A DNA stretch of 64,000 nucleotides from Glycine soja (lineage: Eukaryota > Streptophyta > Magnoliopsida > Fabales > Fabaceae): positions 12,030,501-12,094,500 of the forward strand of contig NC_041005.1 of assembly GCF_004193775.1 (NCBI RefSeq), in the 5' to 3' direction. The position numbers were made by a program, and so were the translations under genes. Positions 33,955 to 46,225 of this stretch are shown one piece after another (positions within the stretch are counted from its first letter, which is position 1; each line of letters opens with the position of its first letter). The notes under the pieces were generated by a model. The model saw nothing but the letters and a program-made list of their open reading frames with translations, was not told the DNA's origin and ran no database searches.

Positions 33955-34617
33955 AAATTTATTATAGGGGATTAGTTTTAAAAACTATTTATCAATGGAG
34001 GTCTGTTTTCAAACTTTTAACTGAGGGGGTGTGTTCCTGCATACGTTGGTGCCGCCACTGAAGATGGCGAGATGCATGATCCGCCAATATAGTTGGCGAG
34101 GAGCGCTGAACGTATTTCCTTTTTTTTACATTATTATTATTGTTATTTTAGTGTAAGGATGGTACGGAATAAATATTTTTTTATATAACTAAATATAAAA
34201 AATAAAATCAACATTGTGTATGAAATAAATGAACTGAAATAAAAACATTTATCTTATATATTTTCATGATTTTCGATAAACATTAATTATTACTGTTTTT
34301 ATAAAATTAATTTATATTAATATCATATTAAAAAAAATATCATTTGAAATGTTCCGCAATTCTTAATGGCGAGACAGGTTTTATAAAATTACTTGTTATT
34401 TAAACTTGTTATTAGCTATTTAAACTTGTTATTCAAGGTTTAAATATAATGTAACCAATAGCTCAATTGCGCAGGGATATGTTTCTGATACTTTATGTTT
34501 ATGGGTTTGTGATACCCCTGTACTCATTTTAATACATGTTTTTGCTGATTTAAAAAAAAAAACATCAAAAGAAAAATAAATAAAGTGTGCCATTAACTCC
34601 CGCACACATGTAAGACT

Positions 34618-34672
<55 letters not shown>

Positions 34673-35540
34673 CAAATAAATTATTAGTTATTTGTTATTT
34701 GAGAACACTGAGAGGTTTGAGACTGCAACCAAAACCAGCTACACCACATGCCAGCTATACCATGCGAATCCAATTGAAGGAGGATGAGTAAATAGAATAT
34801 ACAGGGATGTGCAAGCTAGCTTTTTATCTTTCTATTAAATCGTAAAAAATGTTTAAAAAACAAGTAAATTAATCTCAACATTTCATTTGATTCAGAATTA
34901 AAACCAAAAAAATACAACGAAGATGAGAAATTTACGAGATACTTCAATTGAATTTAACAATGAATACTTTTTTTTTCATTTATTCACAATAAATATATGC
35001 TTTTTTAGCCGGAAGAGGAAGATGAGGTTCACATTGACTATCATGCACCTGTCTCGCCATTCAGAATTGCGGAACATTTCAAATGATATTTTTTTTAATA
35101 TGATATTAGTATAAAGTAATTTTATAAAAACAGTAATTAATGTTTATCAAAAATCATGAAAATATATAAGATAAATGTTTTTATTTCAGTCTATTTATTT
35201 CATACACAATGTTGATTTTATTTTTTATATTTAGTTATATAAAAAAATATTTATTCTGTACCATCCATATACTAAAATAACAATAATAATAATGTAAAAA
35301 GAAAAAAAGGAAATACGTTCAGCGCTTCTCGCCAACTACATTGACAGATCATGCATCTCAGTGGTGGCACCAACGTACGCTCATCCAGCTCAGCATCGTT
35401 CTCGCCATCTGTAATGACGGAACAGCTATGTTACCAATTTTTCTGGCGGCATCCATGCAGAAACAGACCTCCCAGTTAAAAGTTTGAAAACAGACTCCAT
35501 TGATGAATAATTTTTAAAACTAACCCCCTATAGTAAATTT
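33955..35540. mobile_element. Long foldback inverted-repeat element
   Basis: The left arm 33955-34378 and right arm 35048-35540 are inverted copies (AAATTTATTATAGGGG outward on the left, CCCCTATAGTAAATTT on the right; CATTTGAAATGTTCCGCAAT near the inner ends). The spacer of about 670 bp holds an (AT)n run at 34621-34668 and no gene. The motif TGGCGAG recurs in both arms. The left arm lacks about 85 bp present in the right arm near 35380-35465. No clean target duplication is visible, so the superfamily is unresolved. Confidence 0.7.
34621..34668. repeat. (AT)n microsatellite
   Basis: About 24 AT units in the spacer of the foldback element. Confidence 0.97.
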
Positions 35541-36906
35541 GCCCCACAGAACAGTAACGGAACATGAACCAAGAAGCAAAGTGACAAGGAAGAAGGAACC
35601 AAAGTGAACATTTCAAATGTAGATGCAATTAGAATACACTTTCTACTAGCATATACACAACCCGCCAAAATAATATATACATTATACAAAGTGACAGAAT
35701 AAAACGATGATCAACCCTTGCAATCAGTTGTTGGGTTAAAAAAGTTAAATAATATTCCATGAGTCATGTTACCCTCAATTGAAAGCGACTACAGAAAGAT
35801 CACAGCCAAGCAGAATATGATAGGAGCTCCTTATACTCTCAACTCAAAATTATCGGTACAATCACAAGCACATTCCTACAATAATACAAAACACACAAAC
35901 CCAATAATCCATTTACAAAAGCTAATCAAACTGGTATCACGTCTCTAAAAATTATGAAAATCCCAATTCAAATCAAAATGCAAATAAAATGTTTGGTGAG
36001 ACTCGACTGTTATCGCATCTCTAGAAATTATAGAAAATATGCGGCGCTAGTGAGGGTGGAGGTCAACTTATTGAACTTGTCTCTCAATTTGGGATTGGAT
36101 GTTGTTGCTGATTCTGAGATTGAAAGGGGTCGGGATTTGCAGCTTTGAGGAGCCAGAATTTGAAGCATTCAAGATAGTCAAGAGGGAACTATTTGGTGAG
36201 ACTCCCTTGCTGATAATAATTGACAACAATAACCATTCCCTCCCCCTTTTTTTAACAAAAAAGGGGCCAATTCATTTATCAAACATCTTACAAGCAGATA
36301 CAAGTCACAACAAGTACCTCAACCTTACTCCTATAACAGTTAATTAGATAAAGATTTCCACAAATATAACCGTTTCCCAAGTTTCTCCTCGGAAAGTTGA
36401 ATCATACAGCAACACAAAATAGACAATAAATAAATCAGCCACAAGATAATTCAACTGAATTCAATATGGTGAGAGCACAATTATCATGTTCCAGCACAGC
36501 ACTCCCCAAAAAGTAACGTTAAAACGAAATCCATTAACTAAAGTTGAGGTTGTTGATATGATATCCACATGCAATTGGTTGTGCGAAATTCAATTTGCTT
36601 ACTGATTTAACATGAGACATAGTAAGGGATTTTGTGGAAAATTATGAGAGAGGAAATTGAGACTTACAGAATTGCTGGTGGTTGGAACTTGTTGACGGTG
36701 TAAGAAATGGAAATGGTTCATTCATTCATATATGTATATATAATATGCATGTACAGTGTACACCTAATCCATATGTCTGCAAAAGCTAATATTAATGTTT
36801 TGTCTGTTATTCGATGCCAGCGCGAGAACTGCTTTATATTATTTTGAATTCTTAATTCTTAACGGTGTTTCGATCATTGTTAGTAAAATTGATTTTACAA
36901 AACTAA
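35541..36906. other. Unassigned intergenic DNA
   Basis: No gene with recognisable motifs. Short overlapping open frames at 35766-36347 have no family signature. The region precedes the left target duplication of the hAT transposon. Confidence 0.35.
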
Positions 36907-36914
36907 TTCTCAGG
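36907..36914. repeat. 8-bp target-site duplication of the hAT element (TTCTCAGG), left
   Basis: TTCTCAGG here and at 43323-43330 flank the hAT transposon; 8 bp is diagnostic for hAT insertion. Confidence 0.93.
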
Positions 36915-37099
36915 CATGGTTGTTAAACTCGCGCTTTAACTCGTGAAATCATACAATTTTACGATTTCACCAAGGGTCGGCGAGTTGAATCGGAAGTAGA
37001 ATCGAAATCGGAGTAGACTTGTCCGATTTAGCGTAGACTCAGGTGAGTTTAGGTAGACTCGCGAGTCTGTTATGAGTCCGCAGGTTTATGAAAATTATG

Positions 37100-39341
37100 A
37101 AACGACGTCGTTTTGAAGCTAAGCTACTCCCTTACTCGCGACTCCGTGTTGTGCTGAAGCTGAGCTACTCACATCACCTTGTTCAAGTTCTGCTTTGAAA
37201 GCCCTCACTCGCATCGTCATCGCTAGCCCTTAGTCGCGATCCTCATCATCGCTGGTCCTTTATCCTCCATCGTCGTCGTTGCCTCGTTGTCTCGCTGGTC
37301 CTCACTCGCACTCCAAGCTTTGCTTCACGTCACGACGCTAAGGTAATTTCTACTCTCCTTTCATGACCTAACTTTCGTCGTGGTGTTCCCTTCCCCTACA
37401 ACTGCAAGGCTTCTCATGAGTTGTTAGATGCCTCTGGTTGATTGTGCATCTTTCACTGTGAGGTCTTAGATTTTTAGTTTTTTTACTGTTGACCTAACAA
37501 TGAGCATTTTAGTAATGAGTAGTTCCTGTTTCATCTGCTAGCCTTTACTTTTTTTTATTCCTTATTAAGTATATAGCAGAAAAGCATGTATTGATTGTGC
37601 ATCTTCCCAAAGGATGTTTTCAATGAATGGCTCAATGTGCTTCAGTCAATGCAAATTCCCTTCAGCTCAATGTACTTTTTTATCTCCCTGTTTTTTCATT
37701 TTGTTGGTTGTTAATTATAAGATAAGATCTCTCTGAAGCAAATCCCTTCATGATTCAAAGTTGTTTTTTTAATATTACTAGATTATTTGACAACAGTAAG
37801 GGGACAAAAGTAAAGTTTTCCAATGTTTCAGCTCTGTCTCTGCAGCTAGAAATCTCTATTTCCCTGGTTACAAACGGTTCTGTTCTGTCACTCTGTCTAG
37901 TTTAGCAGCCAGAGTCAATTTGATTATCAAATCTAGATTTATTTAAGATGTATGTTGGCTATTCAACAACAATCTATGCCTGTTTGCTGGGTAAAAATAG
38001 AAACAAATCTACAATAATATATTAAGAGATTGCAACATGATTGATGCTTGATGTCTATATTTGCTTCTATCCCTTTTTTGTTTTTTTGCTTAGGTGCATT
38101 CGATTTTAATGATTTTTGTGTAATTATCTTTGTTCATAATCAAATACATATGTGAATTCTCTAATCGTAGGTGTTAGTAAATGGATTTGTATTCCTGCTG
38201 CTTTGGAACATGAAATTATTTCCTTTTGCCATCCTCATAAATTCCAACATCAACTAAGAAGCATTGATATGGCAGTCAACCCACCATAATAAGCTTGTTT
38301 GCACTGGTGTTGTTATAGTTCCAATACTAGTACACACGCTACACATAGTGAAACATACATGTTTCACTTTTATTTTTTAATAAAATCAATACAAGCTAGA
38401 ACACACCACAATGCAGGGCAATTCAACTCTTTTACTTTGGCAATTTTGAAGTATGCAGAACATCTCTAGTTTTAGCTCACTTGTATTTTTATTTTACTTT
38501 GGCAATTTTGAATGACCTTTATGCATGCCAGTTCAGCTCTTGTACTATAAATAAGCCAAAGTATGCAGAACATCTCTGTTTGAATGACCTTTATACATGG
38601 TAGTTCAGCTCTTTTACTAAAGTTGAACCAAAATCTCAACAAGCTACTTGTCAAAATATCTGCTTGTTCACATCCCTAAAAAGAACTTGTCTGTCAAGAA
38701 TCTTGACCAATAGCAGGGGCCAAATATAAATATTTGCAAGTATGATGAAAGAACAAGCAACAAAATACGACTAGAAATTAGCTTTCTTTGAGATGGTTAA
38801 GGTAACATGTGGCTGAAACTAGAAATATAGCCCAGGATAAAAAAACTTATGTTTTGTTTGTTCAGAAAATCTGCTTGGAGATAGAGTCTTGTCAAACTTG
38901 TCTGTGACACTCTTGATAGGATGTTTATCTTCACAATATTCCTTAAGGTCATTCAATACAAGCTGGAACACACTTGCATTTTTATTTTACTTTGGCAATT
39001 TTGAAGTCTAATTATTTTTATATACGAGCTTGCTTCCTTTTCTAGTTTCCATTTTCCAACTTCTGAATGAAATCATGATCTGAAATTTGAAAATCAAAAG
39101 AATCAAACAACCAATTATATTAAATTGGCGGTTGTGGGCTTCCACTGTCCGCCCTTTAGGTTTATAAGTTTATAAGTCAATGTTTATAGGTTTATAAGTT
39201 TATAAGCATGTTTTTTCTGTACCACTTTAAGGTAGAAGCCTTTTTATTTTGCCATTCTTGGACCGAATATTTTTTTTTGTTTACTATCATATATCATAAA
39301 TAACCTTTGTTTGTTTAGTTCTTTGTTATTAGTTTGTTATA
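37100..39341 (+). other. Non-coding leader of the hAT element with short internal repeats
   Basis: A pyrimidine-rich stretch at about 37190-37340 looks like a 5' UTR, followed by a candidate donor, CTAAGGTAATTT, at about 37339. An acceptor may lie just before ATG 39342, giving a leader intron of about 2 kb. Internal direct repeats occur: TTTTACTTTGGCAATTTTGA three times (about 38431, 38493, 38983) and GTATGCAGAACATCTCT twice (38452, 38562). At 39160-39210 GGTTTATAAGTTTATAAG is repeated. Confidence 0.45.
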
Positions 39342-42300
39342 ATGAGTGGAAGTGGATCCAATTCAAGTGGTGGAGATACAACCGCGGGTGGCTCTTCTTC
39401 GATTGCTAGAAGTAAATACAAAAATGCCCCTGTGAATAAGACTGATATTGGGTGGAAACATGGAATTGATGTTGATGGCAATGGTAAGAAAGTCAAATGC
39501 AAGTATTGTTCAAAGATTGTGAGTGGTGTAGTTTTTAGATTCAAGTGCCATCTTGCTGGGACTAGAGAAGATTCTGAGCCTTGTGCTACGGTGCCGGATG
39601 AGATCAAATTACTAATGATGAAAATTGTTGCTGAATCTAAAGCAACAAAAGAAAAGAAAAGGAGATTGAATAGTATTGATGAAGATGAAGAAAGTGCTGA
39701 GGGGGCGAAGGCAACCAACTTACAGGGACAAAGGGGTTTTGGTTCAAAAGGAAAAGAAGGTAGTGCAAGTAGTGGAAGTGGCAATGTTCAAGAAACTTTG
39801 AATCAAATGATGAAAAAAAAAGAAACCTTTAGTTGATGCTCAAGTTGCTGAATTTTTTTACACAAGTGTCATTCCATTCAATGCTATCAAAAATCCTGCA
39901 TATTTAAAGATGTGTGAGATGATTGAGAAATATGGATTGGCTATAGACCTCCCTCTTATCATGACGTTAGAGAAAAGATGTTGAAACAAGCAGTGCAGAA
40001 AACTGATGATAGTTTGCAAGAGTTTAGGGATGAGTGGAAGAGAACTGGTTGTTCAATAATGTCTGATGGGTGGACAGATTAAAAAAGACGTTCAATTTGT
40101 AACTTTTTTAATGAACAGTCCAAAAGAAACAATATTTATGTATTCCTTAGACACTTCTGACATCTCAAAAATAACTGACAAAGTTTATAAGATGTTAGAT
40201 GATGTTGTCAAATTTGTTGGAGAAGAAAATGTAGTTCAAGTGATTACTGATAATGCTGCGAATTTCAAAGCAGCAGGAGAATTGTTGATGCATACTCGGC
40301 CATATTTGTATTGGACTCCATGTGCTGCCCATTGCATTGATCTGATACTTGAGGACTTGGAGAAACATTTGAAGGTTCATGAAGTTACTATAAAGAAGGG
40401 AAGAAAGATAACAACTTATATATATGGTAAGACAATGCTTATTAGCATGCTAAAGAAGTACACAAATGGTAGGGACTTGGTTAGACCAGGTATGACTAGA
40501 TTTGCAACTGCTTACTTGACTTTAGCTTGTCTCCATGAAATGAAAGCATCTTTGATGAGGTTGTTCAGTTCTGAGGAGTGGAAAAAAAAAGTAAGTTTGG
40601 AACTTCATAGGAGGGGAGAAAAGTAAAAGATTTAGTTTTGGATAGTAGATTTTGGAAGAATGTATCCATATGCCTCAAAGTTGCTGCCCCTCTTATGGTA
40701 GTCCTTCGATTGGTGGATTCTGATCAACAACCCACCATGGGTTTCATATATGTTGAGATGGATCGTGCAAAGGAAATGATTAAAAGTAACTTCAATAATG
40801 TGAAGAAAAAGTAAGTTTTTTAAATTAAAAATATAGTTTACTTTATTTATCTATGTGACTATACCTAATTCTAAATATATTTTATTTATCTGTGTAGTTA
40901 TGAACCTGTTTGGGAAATTATTGATAAGAGGTGGGAGAACCAACTTTATAGGCCTTTGCATGCAGCTGCATATTATCTTAATCCTCAATTTCATTTTGAA
41001 GATGATTTTAAAAAAAGATAATGGAGAAGTGAAAGAAGGATTGTTTATTTGTATGATGAGATTGGTAAAGGATGTTGGGGTAAGGAAGAAAATTAATGGG
41101 CAACTTCTTGAATTTCATTTTGCCAAAGGTCTTTTTTCTATGGAGAATGCAATAAACTCTAGGAAGACTATGCCACATGCAGAATGGTGGGAAATGTTCG
41201 AGGATGGATGTCTAGAATTAAAGTGGTTTGCTATTCGGGTTTTGAGCTTAGCTTGTAGTTCTTCTTCTGGATGTGAGCGTAATTCGAGCTCATTTAAAAT
41301 GGTAATTGAACTTCATGACTTTATTTGTGTTTCTTAATATTTGTTTTTGTTTAGTTTACACTCTAGACTTTAGTTAAGTTTAGGGGTGGGAATAGGTCAG
41401 GTTGGCCTATAGGGGCCTACGACTTGGACTGAACTGGCCTGGACTGACCTATTTAATAAAAAGGTTAGGCTCGGGCTTTTTTAAAAGTCTATTAAATTAA
41501 ATAGACCAGGCTTAGGCTTATTAAAAAGCCTTATAAGCCTGATAGGCCGGCCTATATATATGTATATATACTTATATTATTTTTTTGGATACCAATATAT
41601 ATGTGTCATTGCATTGAACAAAACACACGATATAATTAATATTTTTTTAAACTAGCAGACTTTGATTACACACTACTGCTCCATAACTTTCATTCCTATA
41701 ATCAAGTAAGACTTTAATTACAATTTAAGTGGTGTGAGTCATATGTTGACTCTGTCATTTCATTCTTTTTACTGGTTTTAAGAGATTTAGTTCATTCCCT
41801 TTCTATTCCTCATTATTTTTATTGGCTTATTTTCCTATTCCTTTTAACGTTTCCTTTTCTTATTACGTTTCTCTCTGTTGAAGTAAACTAGAGAACACAA
41901 CTAACCAAAATTGCAAAGCAAACAAAAATCGTATCATTTTCACTTCAAGCTTTGATGGAGTTAAAACTTCAAAACCTTGCCATTTTTTCTTTCATCTTCT
42001 TATTCCTTTACCAAGTTTCATTATGAGTCTTGATTTAGGCATGTTCACGTTGGTTTTTTGTTACTTGGTGATATATGATTTCTATCAATACTTTTTTGCA
42101 TGTCATTATAACTATTATAACTATTAATTGGTAGATATTTTATGTACTAGTTCTGTTCAAATGGAATGGAGATGTAGGCTTTATTTTTTGTTTGTAATAG
42201 TTAATATGTTGGTTTGATAGACTTGGATGGTGCTACCTCAAGTATGAGGTTCTCTTTTGTTTTGAATTATTTTATATCATCCGTGATTTCAATTTATATT

Positions 42301-43069
42301 ATTAATATATTTGTAGAACTACTAATTAAATTAACGTTAGATTAAAAATTAAGCCAAATTATATATTAAGACCTTGTTTAGCCTATTATAGAAGGTGTGT
42401 TATTTTTTTTTTGGTAAAAACAACTATCAAAGGAATATTAAAGGTTTAATCTAAAGAAGACTTTTAAAAAGGCTATCAAGTCAGGCTAGGCTTTTAAAAA
42501 GGTCAAGCCGAGCCAAAATAAAAGCCTTTGATAGGCTATAGGCCAGGCTCAGGCCTAAAAAATTCATCATAGGCTAGGCTCAGGCCTTTTAAAGCTTGGT
42601 CTGGCATGACCTATTTCCTCCCCTAGTTAAGTTATAAACTTTGACTTTTTATTATTTATAGGTTCATACAAAGAGGAGAAACCGTTTGCATCAAAAGAAA
42701 ATGAATGAGTTAGTTTATGTCATGTACAACTTGAAGCTCAAAAGTAGACAAACAAGAAAAATGGTTGCTCTTCCATTTGAAGATATGGAATCTGATGATG
42801 AGCGAATAACAAAAGAGGGAAATGATATTTTTGATGAAGACAATCTCCAAGTTGAGCAAGAGCAACCTTTAGGAGAAAGTGGTAGCGGAAGTAATATTGA
42901 CTTGGTTGGAAGAAGTTTAACTGATCCAACTTTGGATGCATTTGATATTAACAATTTGGTATTGAATGACAATGTGGAAGATAACTTCTCAACTAAGGAA
43001 GAGCTTGAAGATGATGGTGGTGGTAGTGATATTGGAGATGATTTTATTAGAGGATTGATGGACATTTGA
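39342..43069 (+). pseudogene. hAT transposase (BED finger, DUF659, hAT dimerisation), broken
   Basis: Domains in order: a BED-type zinc finger at 39450-39600 (GWKHGIDVDGNGKKVKCKYC, then CHLAGTREDSEPC), DUF659/RNase H-like core at about 40060-40630 (FMYSLDTSDIS, NVVQVITDNAANFKAAGELL, YWTPCAAHCIDLILEDLEKH), and the hAT C-terminal dimerisation region at 41180-41301 (EWWEMF, RVLSLACSSSSGCERN). That region continues after an intron at 42662 with VHTKRRNRLHQKKMNELVYV and an acidic tail. Introns: about 40811-40898 (GTAAGT to TGTGTAG) and 41302-42661. Lesions include a frameshift in the A-run near 39820, another near 39955, a stop and frameshift near 40078-40120, a shift near 40620 and an extra A near 41010. 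The enzyme would cut and paste hAT ends; this copy cannot. Confidence 0.9.
41381..42625. mobile_element. Non-autonomous hAT-like element inside the transposase intron
   Basis: 1,245 bp with ends TAGGGGTGGGAATAGG and, inverted, TAGGGGAGGAAATAGG. The 8-bp duplication GTTAAGTT lies at 41373-41380 and 42626-42633. Subterminal sequence is rich in AGGCC/GGCCT (AGGCTCAGGCC repeats near the right end). No transposase is encoded. It expands the intron from about 115 bp to 1,360 bp. Confidence 0.92.
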
Positions 43070-43322
43070 ATTATTTTTTTTAAGTGTTTTTATTTTAAGA
43101 ACTTATGTTTTGTATTGTATGAATTTATGTTAGATTGAGTGTAGATTGTGGACTATGTTAGTTTATTGAATTATTGTTAAAGTTTATTATTTTCATTTAT
43201 TTTAGGGTTGAAATATTTACTTATGATTTTATATAAAAGAATATTAATATATTTTTTATTTGAGTAAACTTTTACGATTCTACGAGTCGAGTCTACGTAG
43301 AATCGCGAGTCTGATAACCTTG

Positions 43323-43330
43323 TTCTCAGG
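43323..43330. repeat. 8-bp target-site duplication of the hAT element (TTCTCAGG), right
   Basis: Identical to 36907-36914. Confidence 0.93.
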
Positions 43331-43460
43331 TGATATGATTTATATTTAAATATTTTTATTTTATTATGAAATAACTTAATAAGTTAAAAGTAAATTTTAA
43401 TTGAAAATTTTAGATCTAATATAAAAGTTATTTAAATTATTTTTAACTCAGAATTAATTT

Positions 43461-43938
43461 GGCAAAATTGTAAATTTGGTCCTCTAGTTTGTTTCCAGTT
43501 TTGGATTTGGTCCCTCAGTAATTTAATTCACGAATTTGGTCCTTTTATTTTGTAAAATTGTGCAATGTTAATGTTAGTCTCCTAGACCATAATTGGACGT
43601 TGACCGCTAATAAGTAATGTTGACTACCACGTGTCACGTTCTTATTGGATGATGACTGTCATGTGTCATGTTTTGATTGGATGTTAACTCCATGAAAGAT
43701 AAAATGCATTGTTGTTTTCATTGACCAATCAAAACATGACACGTGATAGTCATCATCCAATAAGAACGTGACACGTGATAGTCAACATCACTTATTAACG
43801 GTGAACGTCCAATCATGGCTTGGGGGACCAACATTGCACGATTTTACAAAATAGGAGGACCAAATTTGTGAATTAAATTATTGGGAGACCAAATCCGAAA
43901 TTGAAGATAAATTGAGGAACGAAAAATGTTATTTTGCC
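43461..43938. mobile_element. Long-TIR MULE-type MITE
   Basis: 478 bp, almost entirely palindromic (arms of about 220-230 bp). Termini GGCAAAAT and ATTTTGCC; the 9-bp duplication AATTAATTT lies at 43452-43460 and 43939-43947. A 9-bp duplication with long inverted repeats points to Mutator-like transposition. Both arms contain CACGTG-type motifs (ACCACGTGTCACG; GACACGTGATAG). Non-coding. Confidence 0.9.
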
Positions 43939-43947
43939 AATTAATTT

Positions 43948-44052
43948 TGGTCATAATGAATTTTAAATTACTTTTTTACTATGAAATCAAATATGTGAAA
44001 ATTTTTCAAAATTAATTTTGAGTTTGGAATCAATTTTCTAACTAAAATCAAA

Positions 44053-44088
<36 letters not shown>

Positions 44089-46225
44089 CATAGAACTTTT
44101 TTAGATGAATTAGTGGTCTTGAGTTTGAGTTTTTGTTGAATAATAAGAAAAGTTTTTTTTCTCTCTTTGAGTAATGTTGTCTCATATGTTTGAATAAGAT
44201 TGTCTTCCACATGAGTTATATTTGACAAAATTAGCTGAAAGTTAAAAAATTAACTAGAAACTTATTGTCAAAAACTGAAAAATTAATTTTTTAAATTAAT
44301 ATTACTTGATAAAATTAGTTATTGAAGTAGTTGAAAAGTATAAAATAACATAAATATAATAAAATCATGATTTATTTAGAAAGGATAGTAAAAAAAATTG
44401 ATAAATATATTAAGGATAAAAAGAAAAGAAAATATAAAAAACTAGAAACTAGCGTTTTTAAAAAATTACTTCATATAGCATTTCAAAAATACTAGAAACT
44501 ACTAAAAAAACTATTAAAAAAATATTATTTATTGAATCTTTAAATAAGTCTTTCAGTTAATAAAAAAAAAATTAGAAGTTAATTGAAAGATTTTCTTGAA
44601 CATGACCAATATTGTAATTTCATATGAAAAATATTTTTTAATCCTTATTTGAAACTTTTTTCTTTTCAATTATATTTTTGGTTTTCCTGTGTTCGGGAAA
44701 GAGGAAGAATAAACAAATAGGTGAGAGAAAAAAAAGAAATAGGATGAAAATAAAAATTATTTGATTGAAAAAAGAAGTAAATTAATAAAATAAAAATTAA
44801 TTTTTTGAGATTATTTAGTTTAAAAATAAAAGAAAAAATATCCTTGTTATTATATTATTTTATTATTATTAATATTATTATATATTTTTATTATTATTAA
44901 CCATTAATATATAACAAAACATGGGAGGGGCAACCTCCATAATTGATTTTGGGAGGCACCATAATAAATTCTGGGGGCACTTTTTTTAAAATAAAAAATC
45001 CCTGTGTGCAACACAAACAATTATGTTGTAGTTCATAATTAAATAGTAACCTTTTTTTCTGAAACGGAGGAAAGAATAATTAAATAATATTCTTGTAGAG
45101 CTTTTTTTTAGGGAAATGCTAGTAGAGTTTTTTTTTTTTTTTTATATAGGGAAATGCTAGTAGAGTATTATTATTATTTTTGGGAAAAACGTTAATTAAA
45201 TTGACCTTACTAAGAATAAATTCAAATTAGTGAATGAAATTAATATTATATTTTTTAATAATTAAAAATATTAAAAAAATAGTCTTAAAATATATGTTAA
45301 TTTTATTTTTCTTGATATTGTGGTGCCAAAGGTGTTTCTTTAATTTTTATCATCAGTATTATCTTCATAATTATTTAAATGTGATTGAAAAAAGAATTTT
45401 ACTAGAAGGCTAATCATATTCTTTTTTTAAAAATAATCATTAACAAAAATGATGAATACTTCATATTTATAACAATAAAAAATAAGTTATTTGAAAATAT
45501 ATAATTATATTTGTAGCATTTTTAAAATATATTTACTGAATAGTAAAATCTAATGATGTATGTATATAGAGTGTGTAACTTATAGAGTATGAAAGAATTA
45601 ATAAAGGTTCATCTAGTTGATAAGAAATATTCATATTTCAAAATGAAGTGGATTTGATTTTTTCTATTGTCGATATAAGGATTTTATTAATAGGTAATCT
45701 GTAATTAAGTTTGTAAATATTTTTTAAACCTTCAAGCTTATATTGACCATAGAACCTTTGGAATCTAATTCATCAAAACTTTATTTTTATATATAAAAAG
45801 AAAAGTATGAGAGTCATTCAACAGAATAGAAGAGAAATAGACACAAAATATATATATCCATATTGACTTTTTTTTATTAAAAAAAATGATGTCTATCGTT
45901 CTCCTAGACCTCTCTAACACGGGAGAGGATACATCATACATGCTCATGCATTATGAAGTTATATAGTTTTATTATATTTCTGTTTTTTTTATATATTTAC
46001 TAACCTCTATGTTTGATTCCCTTAAAAAAATAACTTCTATATTTGATCCTTTATATAAAAAATAAATGGATACATTTTTGTTTTGTTTTAGCTATAAGAA
46101 ATATGACTATATTTTTAGACGTATTAATTGTTAATTTTATTTCATGTTGTTAATCTATTGTGAAATCCATCAACGAAACAATCACTCTTCATGAATGCAT
46201 TTATTGACTTATTAATAATATAACT
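43948..46225. other. AT-rich intergenic DNA, no gene seen
   Basis: Contains an (AT)n run at 44056-44086 and a short duplication of AGGGAAATGCTAGTAGAGT at about 45112 and 45147, a sequence resembling the end of a small MITE. No coding signal. Confidence 0.45.

Larger units (their letters stand above)
36915..43322 (+). mobile_element. hAT-superfamily DNA transposon, full length but inactivated
   Basis: 6,408 bp with terminal inverted repeats CATGGTTGTTAAACTCGCG and, inverted at the right end, CAAGGTTATCAGACTCGCG, plus the 8-bp duplication TTCTCAGG. It contains a 2.4-kb non-coding leader (about 36930-39341), a broken transposase gene with introns (39342-43069), and a younger element inside the last intron. 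Subterminal repeats of ACTCGCG/CGCGAGT type occur near both ends. Confidence 0.93.

Noticed and set aside
39329..39784. Minus-strand ORF of 151 codons
   Set aside because: Opposite-strand shadow of the BED-finger exon, whose translation matches known hAT transposases.
41381..42625. Element in the hAT intron as a protein-coding insertion
   Set aside because: No open frame of note; only termini, target duplication and AGGCC-rich subterminal repeats.
42715..43065. Minus-strand ORF of 116 codons
   Set aside because: Shadow of the acidic C-terminal tail of the hAT transposase on the plus strand.
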